Positions 8,650 through 16,958 of a stretch of DNA of 37,750 nt are shown piece by piece; positions within the stretch are counted from its first letter, which is position 1, and every line of letters begins with the position of its first letter. The DNA lies in contig CALDUF010000049.1 of assembly GCA_937923515.1 (NCBI GenBank), forward strand, positions 1 through 37,750, written 5' to 3'. Made by a program: the position numbers and the translations under genes. The notes below the pieces were generated by a model. That model had not been told where the DNA came from, did not search any database, and was given only the letters and a program-made list of their open reading frames with translations. This DNA comes from an uncultured Flavobacteriaceae bacterium. GTDB lineage: Bacteria > Bacteroidota > Bacteroidia > Flavobacteriales > Flavobacteriaceae.

Positions 8650-10038
8650 TTATTTTTTGGCAATTTGGTGTTTAAACTTAAGCTTCTTTTCTATGGCCTC
8701 AATCATAATATTTGCTATATCTAGTCCAGTTGCATTTTCTATACCTTCAAGCCCAGGAGAAGAATTCACTTCTAATAACAAAGGACCTTTATTAGACCTA
8801 ATAATATCTACTCCTGCGACTGGTAAATCTAAAATTTTAGAAGCTTTTATGGCTAATTTACGCTCATTAGCGGTGATCTTTATTTTTGAGGCCGTACCAC
8901 CTTGATGAATATTAGCTCTAAATTCTCCTTTAGCGGCTTGTCTTTGCATTGAGGCTACCACTTTTCCATTTACCACAAAACAACGTAAGTCCTGCCCATT
9001 TGCCTCTTTTACGTATTCTTGAACTAATATGTTAGTTTTAACACTTTTAAATGCATTAATAACACTTTCTGCAGCCTTAGTAGTTTCTGCTAACACTACA
9101 CCTTTGCCCTGAGTACTTTCTAATAATTTAATAATTAACGGAGCATCATTTACCATTTTTATTAAATCTTTAGTATCCAATGGCGAGTTTGCAAAACCAG
9201 TGATTGGTATCTGCAGATCGTTTTTTGCGAATAATTGGGTTGCCAATAATTTATCTCTAGACTGCGTTATGGCATCAGCAGCATTTAAACAATAGGTGCC
9301 CATGGCATCAAACTGTCTTAATAACGCACAAGCATAAAATGTAACAGATGGTTTTATTCGCGGAATTATGGCATCAAACTGATCTATAATATTTCCACCT
9401 CGGTATCGTATTTGAGGTTCTTTAGCATCAAATTTCATATACGCTTGTTCCACATTTAAAAAAACCATTTCATGCCCCCGTGCACGTCCTGCTTCAATAA
9501 TACGTTTATTACTAAATAACTCCGGATTACTTGCTAACAAAGCAATTTTTAAGCCTGTTCTTTCTTTTCTAAAAGCAGCGTACCTATTATCTATCTCATC
9601 TTTCGAAAATTGTTTTAAAAGATAATTGGCAGACGAATTTACTAAGTATCTTTCGTTTAAAGCTTCGCGCCCTAATAGCATTCTAAATTCCATAGAATCT
9701 CTGTTAGCAAGTGTTAATTCTATATCAAAAGTATCACCACCTAAACTTACTGGTGCTTTGATAACAATACGTTCTTCTGAAATACCCATTGAGCTTTTTA
9801 TAGAACGTTTAGCGTGTACTTTTGCCTCACAACTTATATTTATGCTTCTATTATCTTGAATTGGATTAACATGAAAACGCACCCACTCTTCGGTATCTTT
9901 ATAGAAGATTTTTATTTTATTTGCTTGAATTGAAGATGTTTTTGCACCAGAATCTACCCTTGCTTTTATTGCAGGAATACCAAAGGTTTCAAATACACAC
10001 CATTCTTCACTTCCTATTATTTTTAAGTTATCCAACAT
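8650..10038 (-). CDS. Retropepsin-like (RimK-associated) domain fused to RimK-type ATP-grasp ligase
   Basis: 462 residues. Residues about 5-145 are the aspartyl-protease-like domain annotated as 'ATP-dependent zinc protease' (Pfam Zn_protease): [10 protein letters not shown] with D29 and a later LLGREAL. Residues about 155-455 form a RimK-type ATP-grasp ligase: [11 protein letters not shown], a loop with STQGKGVVL, and the metal-binding end [14 protein letters not shown]. RimK adds glutamate to ribosomal protein S6; relatives modify other peptides or small molecules, so the target is unknown. In many bacteria the two domains are separate neighbouring genes; here they are one chain. The next gene upstream (10068) is 29 nt away on the same strand, suggesting co-transcription. 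Confidence 0.88.
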   Translation of the reverse strand: MLDNLKIIGSEEWCVFETFGIPAIKARVDSGAKTSSIQANKIKIFYKDTEEWVRFHVNPIQDNRSINISCEAKVHAKRSIKSSMGISEERIVIKAPVSLGGDTFDIELTLANRDSMEFRMLLGREALNERYLVNSSANYLLKQFSKDEIDNRYAAFRKERTGLKIALLASNPELFSNKRIIEAGRARGHEMVFLNVEQAYMKFDAKEPQIRYRGGNIIDQFDAIIPRIKPSVTFYACALLRQFDAMGTYCLNAADAITQSRDKLLATQLFAKNDLQIPITGFANSPLDTKDLIKMVNDAPLIIKLLESTQGKGVVLAETTKAAESVINAFKSVKTNILVQEYVKEANGQDLRCFVVNGKVVASMQRQAAKGEFRANIHQGGTASKIKITANERKLAIKASKILDLPVAGVDIIRSNKGPLLLEVNSSPGLEGIENATGLDIANIMIEAIEKKLKFKHQIAKK

Positions 10039-10067
10039 TAAATTTTTTTTAATTGTTATTGTATATT

Positions 10068-11594
10068 TTATTTCTTTCTGAGTTCAAAAAGATCTTTGCG
10101 TCTGTCTCTTAAATTCTTTACCGCTCCAAATTGATTTAATTCTCTTAAAAGATCTATATCTACATCGGCAATGAGAATCATCTCTGTATTTGGTGTAGCC
10201 TCGGCTTTAATGCCGTTGGTAGGAAACGAAAAATCGCATGGGGTAAATACCATTGATTTTGCAAACTGTATATCCATGTTTTCAACGTTAGGTAAATTAC
10301 CAACACTTCCGGCAATGGCAACATAACATTCGTTTTCAATAGCACGCGCTTGCGAGCAGTAGCGCACTCTTGAATATCCGTTTTGTGTATCTGTTAGAAA
10401 TGGCACGAAAAGAATATCCATCCCTTCATCGGCTAGCAAACGACTTAGTTCTGGAAACTCAGAATCATAACAAATTAAAATCCCAATTTTACCACAGTCT
10501 GTATCAAAAGCTTTTATTTGGCTCCCGCCCTGCATACCCCAAACTTTTGCTTCATCAGGCGTAACGTGCAGTTTTTCATAACGCTCAACCGTGCCATCGC
10601 GTCTGCACAAATACCCTACGTTATACAAATTTCCATCGCGCATTTCTGGCATACTTCCTGAAATAATATTGATATTGTATGAGATAGCAAACTCAGAAAA
10701 TTTATCTACTATTGCCTGGGTATGTTTCGCCAACTCCCTAATGGCATCGGGTGTACTTAAATGATTGTCTTTTGCCATTAAAGGTGCATTAAAAAACTCA
10801 GGAAATAGCACAAAATCTGAACGATATCCTGCTACTGCATCTATAAAATATTCGGCTTGATTTAATAATTCATCCAAATCCTTATAAGGGCGCATTTGCC
10901 ATTGTATTAAACCTAATCGTACATTTTTTTTCTTTATTGCGGCTTTTTTGCTTGGTTTTTCATAATAAATATTATCCCACTCCATTAATATTGCAAATTC
11001 ACCAGAGGCCTCGTCTCCTTTTAAATACCCTTTGATAACCTTGGCAGGATGAAAATCGTTAGATATCTGAAAGTTTAATACGGGATCGTTTATTTCTTTA
11101 AGCTTTACTTTTTCAATATACTCCTTAGGAGAAATTTTATCGGAATATTTACTATAATTAGGCATTCTTCCTCCAAAGGCTATCCCTCTAAGGTTCAGTT
11201 TTTCGCAAACTTCTTTGCGGTAATCGTAAAGCCTTCTGCCTAAACGTAACCCTCGATATTCTGGTTTTATAAAAACATCAATACCATAAAGTACATCGCC
11301 ATCATTAGTATGCGTACTAAAAGAATAATTTCCCGTGATGTCGCGATAGGTATGGTTGTCTTCAAAATCATCACATTCAACAATAATAGACAGCGCGCAG
11401 CCTGCCAATTGCCCGTTAATTTTTATTACAACTTGTCCTTCTGGAATTTTTTTTATTAACGATGCAATATGATGCTCTTTCCAATAAGAATCTGGCATAT
11501 TTGTATATGCGGATATCATAGCGGTTTTAAGTTCTTGATAGTCCTTTAAATCTAAAAACTTAAGTTCAATGTTTTCTATATCCTTTGCTTTCAT
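10068..11594 (-). CDS. GNAT acetyltransferase / carbon-nitrogen hydrolase fusion
   Basis: 508 residues. Residues about 10-215 are a GNAT N-acetyltransferase with the acetyl-CoA loop [12 protein letters not shown] (114-125). Residues about 223-500 are a nitrilase-superfamily amidohydrolase with the full triad: E266 in LFPEFF, K341 in YEKLHVTP and C375 in [10 protein letters not shown]. The two-domain layout is a known bacterial family, usually named bifunctional GNAT/carbon-nitrogen hydrolase. Substrates are not established; amide hydrolysis next to polyamine genes makes an N-carbamoylputrescine-like or acetyl-polyamine substrate possible, but that is inference and agmatinase already makes putrescine directly. 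Start is ATG. A 207-nt gap follows to the deoxyhypusine-synthase-like gene and holds no gene that I can support. Confidence 0.88.
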   Translation of the reverse strand: MKAKDIENIELKFLDLKDYQELKTAMISAYTNMPDSYWKEHHIASLIKKIPEGQVVIKINGQLAGCALSIIVECDDFEDNHTYRDITGNYSFSTHTNDGDVLYGIDVFIKPEYRGLRLGRRLYDYRKEVCEKLNLRGIAFGGRMPNYSKYSDKISPKEYIEKVKLKEINDPVLNFQISNDFHPAKVIKGYLKGDEASGEFAILMEWDNIYYEKPSKKAAIKKKNVRLGLIQWQMRPYKDLDELLNQAEYFIDAVAGYRSDFVLFPEFFNAPLMAKDNHLSTPDAIRELAKHTQAIVDKFSEFAISYNINIISGSMPEMRDGNLYNVGYLCRRDGTVERYEKLHVTPDEAKVWGMQGGSQIKAFDTDCGKIGILICYDSEFPELSRLLADEGMDILFVPFLTDTQNGYSRVRYCSQARAIENECYVAIAGSVGNLPNVENMDIQFAKSMVFTPCDFSFPTNGIKAEATPNTEMILIADVDIDLLRELNQFGAVKNLRDRRKDLFELRKK

Positions 11595-11801
11595 TTATCT
11601 TTTCTAAATATTTTGTTTACTATTTTACAACATATTTATGCAGTGGTGTTTATGGCGCACATGCCAAAGTTTACCGTTTTGTTCGATAGAGTTAATCTAA
11701 ACCACTTCAGCAAAGTCATAACAACATCCTAGGAATAATAAATTTAATACACCTTCATTCAGTTGTTAACAATATATAATTTCTGTTATTATTTTTTAGA
11801 G

Positions 11802-12776
11802 TTACATGCCTAATAAATAGGCAAAAATTAATGGCGCAACAATTGTAGCATCACTCTCAATGATAAATTTTGGAGTATTAATATCTAATTTACCCCAAGT
11901 TATTTTTTCATTTGGCACAGCTCCAGAATAAGAGCCGTAGCTTGTAGTAGAATCGCTTATTTGACAAAAATAACTCCAAAAGGGTGTGTCTGTTCGTTCC
12001 ATATCTTGGTATAGCATTGGCACAACACAAATAGGAAAATCTCCTGCAATACCACCACCTATTTGAAAGAAACCTATTCCCTTTTTAGAATTTTCTGTAT
12101 ACCAATCTGCAAGAAAGGTCATATACTCAATTCCAGATTTCATAGTACTGGCTTTTAGCTCTTTTTTAAGAACATAACTTGCAAATATATTGCCCATGGT
12201 ACTATCTTCCCATCCTGGGCAAATTATAGGTAAATTCTTTTCTGCTGCGGCATACATCCAAGAATCTTTTAAATCTATTTCGTAATATTCTTCTAGAACA
12301 CCAGACAATAACAGTTTATACATATACTCATGTGGCAAATAACGCTCTGCTTTCTCATCTGCCGCTTTCCATATTTTATAAATATGCTGTTGCAATCTTC
12401 TAAAGGCTTCTTCTTCTGGGATACATGTATCTGTAACTCGATTAAGACCTTTTTCTAATAAATCCCATTCGTCTTTTGCGGTTAAATCTCTATAATTAGG
12501 TATACGTTTGTAATGAGAATGTGCTACCAAATTCATTATATCTTCCTCTAAATTTGCACCTGTACAAGAAATAATTTGAACTTTATCTTGCCTAATCATT
12601 TCAGCGAAAATCTTGCCTATTTCTGCGGTACTCATGGCACCTGCCAAAGATACTAGCATTTTAGAACCTTTATTTAACTGCACTTCGTAAGCTTTTGCGG
12701 CATCAACCACTGTAGCAGCATTAAAATGTAAAAAATAGTTTTCAATAAAATTTGTAATTGTACCTTTAGTTGTCAT
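11802..12776 (-). CDS. Deoxyhypusine-synthase-like enzyme
   Basis: 324 residues. Family features are SLAGAMST (43-50), SCTGANLEED (70-79) for NAD binding, CPGWEDSTMG (186-195), and K296 in ITWGK, which lines up with the lysine that carries the aminobutyl imine in deoxyhypusine synthase. Eukaryotic and archaeal members use spermidine to modify eIF5A/aIF5A, which bacteria lack. Bacterial relatives are therefore thought to act on small polyamines (homospermidine-synthase type) or an unknown acceptor. The gene overlaps agmatinase by 11 nt, so both are translated from one message with arginine decarboxylase upstream, supporting a polyamine role. It is the last gene of that run. Confidence 0.88.
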   Translation of the reverse strand: MTTKGTITNFIENYFLHFNAATVVDAAKAYEVQLNKGSKMLVSLAGAMSTAEIGKIFAEMIRQDKVQIISCTGANLEEDIMNLVAHSHYKRIPNYRDLTAKDEWDLLEKGLNRVTDTCIPEEEAFRRLQQHIYKIWKAADEKAERYLPHEYMYKLLLSGVLEEYYEIDLKDSWMYAAAEKNLPIICPGWEDSTMGNIFASYVLKKELKASTMKSGIEYMTFLADWYTENSKKGIGFFQIGGGIAGDFPICVVPMLYQDMERTDTPFWSYFCQISDSTTSYGSYSGAVPNEKITWGKLDINTPKFIIESDATIVAPLIFAYLLGM

Positions 12777-13704
12777 CTTCGTCTTTAAATTTTAAGATTG
12801 GGGTGGTTATTGTTTTAGAATTATAGGTGTCACCGTATTCGTTATCCATATTATCCTTTTGAAACTTATAACTTAACATTTTATAATACAGTTTAGCAGC
12901 TAGAAAATCGGATGATGTATCAATTTCGTTTGGACATAATTCAACAATATCAAAACCTACTACATTTTTTTCGTTAAATACTTGTTTTAAAAAATCTAAT
13001 GTTTCATACCAAAGTAAACCTCCTGGTTCTGGTGTACCTGTACTTGGTAGAATTGAGGGATCAAACGCATCTAGGTCAAACGTTATAAATACATTATCTG
13101 TCATCTGTTCAACAGCAGCATCTATCCAGGCATCATCTGTTGCCATGTCGTGCGCAAAATAAGTTTTATCTACATCTATTACAGATTTTTCACTTATATC
13201 CATAGAGCGAATACCCACTTGAATTAAGTTAGTATTTTGGCTTGCCTCATAAACGGCACAGGCATGGTTACAGGAGCTACCATCATAACTTTTTCGTAAA
13301 TCGGCATGCGCATCTATATGCAAAACTGTTAAATTTGGAAACATCTCGTTAAAGGCTCTAATTGTGCCAATAGATATAGAATGTTCGCCACCAAAAATGG
13401 TTACAAATTTATTTTTCTTTATAAATTTTTTCGTAATCCCGTGCACCGCATCGACCATATCCTCTGGCGAAGCGTTTTCTGTAACAGCATCGGCTAAATA
13501 AATACCTTGTTTATAAACTTCTGTATTGGTTTCAATATCAAAAAGTTCCATATTTTTAGAAGCTTCTAAAAAGGCTTTTGGCCCTTTATCAGCACCTTTT
13601 TGCCATGTACTCGTTCCATCATAGGGTACCGGAATTAATACAACTTTGGCCTGTTCTAATTTTGCAAACTCTTCTGGTATACCTGCGTAAGTTTTAATTT
13701 CCAT
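12766..13704 (-). CDS. speB: Agmatinase (ureohydrolase family)
   Basis: 312 residues, full length. The binuclear manganese site is complete: H108 in FGGEHS, D131/H133/D135 in HIDAHAD, and D210/D212 in TFDLDAFDPS. Agmatinase hydrolyses agmatine to putrescine and urea. Arginase shares the fold, but adjacency to arginine decarboxylase (43 nt upstream) strongly favours agmatine as substrate. It overlaps the start of the deoxyhypusine-synthase-like gene by 11 nt. It is cytoplasmic and shows no odd features. Confidence 0.92.
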   Translation of the reverse strand: MEIKTYAGIPEEFAKLEQAKVVLIPVPYDGTSTWQKGADKGPKAFLEASKNMELFDIETNTEVYKQGIYLADAVTENASPEDMVDAVHGITKKFIKKNKFVTIFGGEHSISIGTIRAFNEMFPNLTVLHIDAHADLRKSYDGSSCNHACAVYEASQNTNLIQVGIRSMDISEKSVIDVDKTYFAHDMATDDAWIDAAVEQMTDNVFITFDLDAFDPSILPSTGTPEPGGLLWYETLDFLKQVFNEKNVVGFDIVELCPNEIDTSSDFLAAKLYYKMLSYKFQKDNMDNEYGDTYNSKTITTPILKFKDEDDN

Positions 13705-13747
13705 TTTATGTATCTGCTATTTGTAAATTAGCATTTGTTTTTAATTT

Positions 13748-15154
13748 TTATTTTGCTTGTTTTTCGTAACCTAAAATTTCGAGTAACTGTTCACTTTTTT
13801 GTTGTTCTCTAAATAACTTTGTTGACATATTTCCATGGGCATCTTTATCAATTAAAATATGTTTTGGCGCAGGGATTAAACAATGTTGTAATCCTCCATA
13901 ACCACCAATAGATTCTTGATAAGCTCCAATATTAAAAAAACCTATGTAGAGCGGTTTATATTTATTATACTTTGGTAAATAAATAGCATTCATGTGCTGT
14001 TCGCTATTATAATAATCATCACTATCGCATGTTAGTCCGCCTAGTAAAACACGCTCGTAAGTATCATTCCAACGATTTATGGGCAACATAATAAAGCGTT
14101 TATTTATAGCCCAAGTATCAGGAAGCGTTGTAATAAACGAAGAGTTTATCATATTCCATTTTTCTCTATCGTTTTGTTGTTTTTGGTACAACACTTCATA
14201 AATTGCACCTCCACTTTCGCCAACCGTAAAACTGCCAAACTCTGTAAAAATATGCGGTACATCTACATCTTCTTCTTGACAGGTTGATTTAATTTGATTA
14301 ACAATTTCATCTATAATATATTCATAATCAAAATCAAAAGCCAAAGAGTTTTTAATAGGAAAACCACCACCAATATTTAAACTATCAAGCGTAGGGCATA
14401 TTTTTTTTAAACTTGTGTATACTTTAAGGCATTTTAAAAGCTCATTCCAATAATAGGCATTGTCTCTAATACCTGTATTAATAAAAAAATGAAGCATTTT
14501 AAGCTTTACTTTAGAGTTGTTCTTAATTTGCTTATTGTAAAAAGGTAAAATATTTTTATAACCAATACCTAATCTAGAAGTATAAAACTCAAATTTAGGC
14601 TCTTCTTCTGATGCTATACGAATGCCTAAATTGTATGTTCCATTTATTTCATTTGAAAGTAAATCTATCTCTTCGTAATTGTCAATAATAGGTATACAAT
14701 TTTTATGACCATTATTTATTAACCTTGCTATGTTGGTTATGTATTGTGCGCGCTTAAAGCCATTGCTAATAATAAATGTATTGTTGCTTATTTTTCCTTC
14801 TGCCTTTAAACTCTCAACAATGTCTATATCAAAAGCTGAAGAGGTTTCTATATGTATATCGCTCTTTAGAGCTTCATTTAAAACATGCTTAAATTGCGAG
14901 CTTTTTGTACAATAACAATAGTTGTAATTACCGCTGTAATTATACTTTTCCAAAGCATTTTTAAACCAAACTTTTGATTTATTAATGTTTTCAGAAATTT
15001 TAGGCAAATAAGTGAATTTTAAAGGTGCTCCGTAAATTTCAACCAATTTATTTAGGTCTATATCATGAAAAAATAATTGGTTTTTTTTAAGAAGAAATTC
15101 TTCTTGAGGAAAATTGAAAGTTTGATTGATTAAATCAATATATTTAGTATTCAT
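13748..15154 (-). CDS. speA: Biosynthetic arginine decarboxylase, short Bacteroidota form
   Basis: 468 residues, much shorter than the approximately 630-residue E. coli SpeA but typical of the compact fold-III PLP decarboxylases of this phylum. K84 in YCTKSSQ is the likely PLP lysine; LNIGGGFPIKNS binds the phosphate; LTCDSDD near residue 370 supplies the cysteine from the partner subunit. It converts arginine to agmatine for the agmatinase immediately downstream. It is the first gene of the three-gene polyamine run and has a long untranslated region with a hairpin just before the ATG. Other fold-III substrates (ornithine, lysine, carboxynorspermidine) are possible but less likely beside agmatinase. 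Confidence 0.88.
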   Translation of the reverse strand: MNTKYIDLINQTFNFPQEEFLLKKNQLFFHDIDLNKLVEIYGAPLKFTYLPKISENINKSKVWFKNALEKYNYSGNYNYCYCTKSSQFKHVLNEALKSDIHIETSSAFDIDIVESLKAEGKISNNTFIISNGFKRAQYITNIARLINNGHKNCIPIIDNYEEIDLLSNEINGTYNLGIRIASEEEPKFEFYTSRLGIGYKNILPFYNKQIKNNSKVKLKMLHFFINTGIRDNAYYWNELLKCLKVYTSLKKICPTLDSLNIGGGFPIKNSLAFDFDYEYIIDEIVNQIKSTCQEEDVDVPHIFTEFGSFTVGESGGAIYEVLYQKQQNDREKWNMINSSFITTLPDTWAINKRFIMLPINRWNDTYERVLLGGLTCDSDDYYNSEQHMNAIYLPKYNKYKPLYIGFFNIGAYQESIGGYGGLQHCLIPAPKHILIDKDAHGNMSTKLFREQQKSEQLLEILGYEKQAK

Positions 15155-15168
15155 TATAAATAAGATAA

Positions 15169-15219
15169 AAGTTATTAAAAAGCGAAAGCATATAGCGCTC
15201 TAAAAAGAATTAATAACTT
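15169..15219 (-). promoter_or_regulatory. Hairpin in the speA 5' leader
   Basis: AAGTTATTAA at 15169-15178 and its exact complement TTAATAACTT at 15210-15219 form a 10-bp stem; an inner AGCG/CGCT pair is also present. It begins 14 nt before the speA ATG (minus strand) and could affect translation. No T run follows, so it is not a terminator. Confidence 0.4.
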
Positions 15220-15222
15220 AAA

Positions 15223-15240
15223 ATCAAATTATAATTTGAT
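15223..15240. promoter_or_regulatory. 18-bp perfect palindrome upstream of speA
   Basis: ATCAAATTATAATTTGAT is a perfect inverted repeat with no spacer. It could be an operator for a dimeric regulator or an upstream lobe of the leader structure. On the minus strand it contains a TAnnnTTTG near-match to the -7 element, one base too long. Confidence 0.35.
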
Positions 15241-15571
15241 ATCGCATTTTGGGAACAAAACACAATTTATACTGAGTAGATAAATGTTTTAAAACGGAAG
15301 TTAGCTTTAAATCTCGGTTACTTACTCTGCAAGCTTCTTTTGAATATGACTTCCTAATTTTCAAAAGACCGAACTTATAAACAAATTTCAATGTGTTCAG
15401 CTAAAAGTTCTCCTAATACTAAAAACTTTTGTGCGACAAAACAAATAAAAAAAATTGAAATAAAATATAATTTTTTAGATTAATTACAACGGCTAAATAG
15501 TTTTCAAAAAACTAATTTATAGGTAGTTACAAAATACACAAAAATTAATTTCATTTATATAATATTGAAAA

Positions 15572-15608
15572 CTCTAGCCAACTAAGCTACATCCCCATTG
15601 TGTTATTT
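15572..15608 (-). repeat. Right copy of 37-bp repeat: tRNA-Ala fragment
   Basis: 36 of 37 bases match 8507-8543. It holds nt 1-25 of tRNA-Ala (acceptor 5' strand and D arm) plus 12 nt of flank, and stops there; anticodon and T arms are missing, so it is not a functional tRNA. Its flank overlaps the last two codons (Lys and stop) of uspA. Confidence 0.92.
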
Positions 15609-16397
15609 CAATCCGCTTAAAACCAAAACGGGAATACTACTGTGAAAATCTTTTTTCAAAATAGTATTTTTTTCCCATTTCTTAGCAAAAAAACCACGCT
15701 TACGTCTCACTACGCACAACATATCTGGATTATGAGACTGAAAATGTTCTAAAACACCTTGAAACGTCGTAGCATTTTCAGTTTTTGTTGTTTTATCTAT
15801 AAGGGCTGTTAAATCTTCACTAACATTAAAATCGCCTGCTTTGTAAAACGGTGTTTTAACCAATAATAAATTTACAGAAGTTTTAAATGTAGCTTTTAAA
15901 TCTTTAAGCGGTTGCAATGCATTTTTCTTTTTAATTGTTGCAGATTTTATAGCCATTAATATGCTTGACGGCGCCTTAAATTTATAATCTTCTGGAACTA
16001 TTAATGCAGGTACATCCATCTGCTTAATAATTTTGCCAGATGTTTTTCCTAAATACACTTCATCTTTAATAGAGTTTGTTCTAGGCTCAATAAGTACTAA
16101 ATCAACATCTGCTGCTTTACACGCTAACTCTAAAGTATCTATTAAATCACCTTTAAGCGTTTTAACGATAACGTCAACACCCTTTTTATCAACTTTAGCA
16201 ACCAAGTCGTTTAAAAACTCTAAACTTTCGCGTTCAATAATTTTATCCACTTTAATCATGGTTCCTGCCTTTGTAAATACATTATATATTTGTACAACAA
16301 ACACTTTTCCGCCGCAAGCCTCAGCAAAATCTATTGCATATTGTAAGTGACTCACTGCATTTTTTGACGAACCAACAGGAACTAAAATATTTTTCAT
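15603..16397 (-). CDS. Universal stress protein (UspA family), two-domain
   Basis: 264 residues from the ATG at 16397; a longer frame to 16442 starts in promoter-like sequence and is rejected because MKNILVPVGSSKNAV is the normal Usp beginning. The first Usp domain (1-140) ends with the nucleotide-binding region VYLGKTSGKIIKQMDVPALIVP. The second half (about 150-264) is a degenerate Usp repeat. Such proteins are cytoplasmic stress or energy-state regulators. The stop codon lies inside the tRNA-derived 37-bp repeat, suggesting this gene once followed directly on tRNA-Ala. Divergent to the GNAT gene at 16458. Confidence 0.85.
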   Translation of the reverse strand: MKNILVPVGSSKNAVSHLQYAIDFAEACGGKVFVVQIYNVFTKAGTMIKVDKIIERESLEFLNDLVAKVDKKGVDVIVKTLKGDLIDTLELACKAADVDLVLIEPRTNSIKDEVYLGKTSGKIIKQMDVPALIVPEDYKFKAPSSILMAIKSATIKKKNALQPLKDLKATFKTSVNLLLVKTPFYKAGDFNVSEDLTALIDKTTKTENATTFQGVLEHFQSHNPDMLCVVRRKRGFFAKKWEKNTILKKDFHSSIPVLVLSGLK

Positions 16398-16439
16398 AAC
16401 CAAACTGTTAAAGCTTAAATTTACAATTAAATTCAGAGG

Positions 16440-16447
16440 CAAAAGTA
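16440..16447 (-). promoter_or_regulatory. -7 element for uspA
   Basis: Minus-strand TACTTTTG matches TAnnTTTG exactly. A start near 16433 would place the uspA ATG (16397) about 36 nt downstream, supporting the shorter start. No clear TTTG at -33. It lies only 10 nt from the divergent GNAT ATG. Confidence 0.5.
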
Positions 16448-16457
16448 AAACAATTAA

Positions 16458-16958
16458 ATGATACGAAAAGCAATATTTGAAGATGTAATTGAAATTTTAA
16501 AAATCACAAAAGCATGTGCGCTACACATGATTAGTCAAAACATTTTTCAATGGAACGAGCACTATCCAAATGCAAAAGCATTTGAGAATGACATCAATAA
16601 AGGCGAATGTTTTGTTTTAGAAAAAGAAAATACAATTATAGGGTGTATCACAATTTCAACAGTTATGGATGAAGAATATATTCCTATAGAATGGCTAACA
16701 CCAAATGGTGATAATATTTATGTTCATCGTTTAGCCGTACATCCAGATTTTCAAGGCAATGGTTACGCACAACGTTTATTATCTTTTGCCGAAGAGTTTG
16801 CAAAGGCTAATAACTATGCGTCAGTAAGACTTGACACCTTTTCACAAAACAAAAGAAACCAAAAGTTTTATGCATGCAGAGGTTACAAGAAGTTAGGTGA
16901 TATTTATTTTCCAAAACAAAGTGAACACCCGTTTCATTGTTACGAATTAGTGCTGTGA
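16458..16958 (+). CDS. GNAT-family N-acetyltransferase
   Basis: 166 residues from ATG. The acetyl-CoA pyrophosphate-binding motif is VHPDFQGNGYAQRLL (about 114-128), followed by the typical SVRLDTFSQNKRNQKFYACRGYKKLG, here ending in the usual FYxxxGY. The substrate cannot be told; the family includes small-molecule and protein N-terminal acetyltransferases. It overlaps the MATE transporter start by 4 nt (GTGA), so translation is coupled. An acetyltransferase-exporter pair could hint at drug or metabolite handling, but this is weak. Confidence 0.85.
   Translation: MIRKAIFEDVIEILKITKACALHMISQNIFQWNEHYPNAKAFENDINKGECFVLEKENTIIGCITISTVMDEEYIPIEWLTPNGDNIYVHRLAVHPDFQGNGYAQRLLSFAEEFAKANNYASVRLDTFSQNKRNQKFYACRGYKKLGDIYFPKQSEHPFHCYELVL

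Larger units (their letters stand above)
15155..15571. other. 417-nt noncoding leader upstream of speA
   Basis: No open frame of useful length is seen on either strand. The speA-proximal part holds a hairpin (15169-15219) and an 18-bp palindrome (15223-15240). The rest is AT-rich; I found no exact TAnnTTTG for speA on the minus strand. The right edge meets the tRNA-derived repeat. Confidence 0.6.

Noticed and set aside
8588-8905. Plus-strand frame over the end of the ATP-grasp gene
   Set aside because: It is antisense to well-conserved ligase motifs on the minus strand and has no promoter or known family.
11595-11801. Small gene or terminator between the GNAT-nitrilase and deoxyhypusine-synthase-like genes
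   Set aside because: No frame with a start signal, no clear hairpin with T run and no exact -7 motif on the minus strand were found.
8507-15608. Active integrative element
   Set aside because: The repeats resemble attachment sites, but no integrase, excisionase, replication or transfer gene lies between them, and the gene content is ordinary metabolism; only an old event can be argued.
15572-15608. Second tRNA-Ala gene
   Set aside because: Only the acceptor 5' strand and D arm are present; anticodon stem, T arm and acceptor 3' strand are missing.
16937-16957. TTG start for the MATE transporter at 16937
   Set aside because: The GTG at 16955 overlaps the acetyltransferase stop in a coupled arrangement and fits the family N-terminus better.
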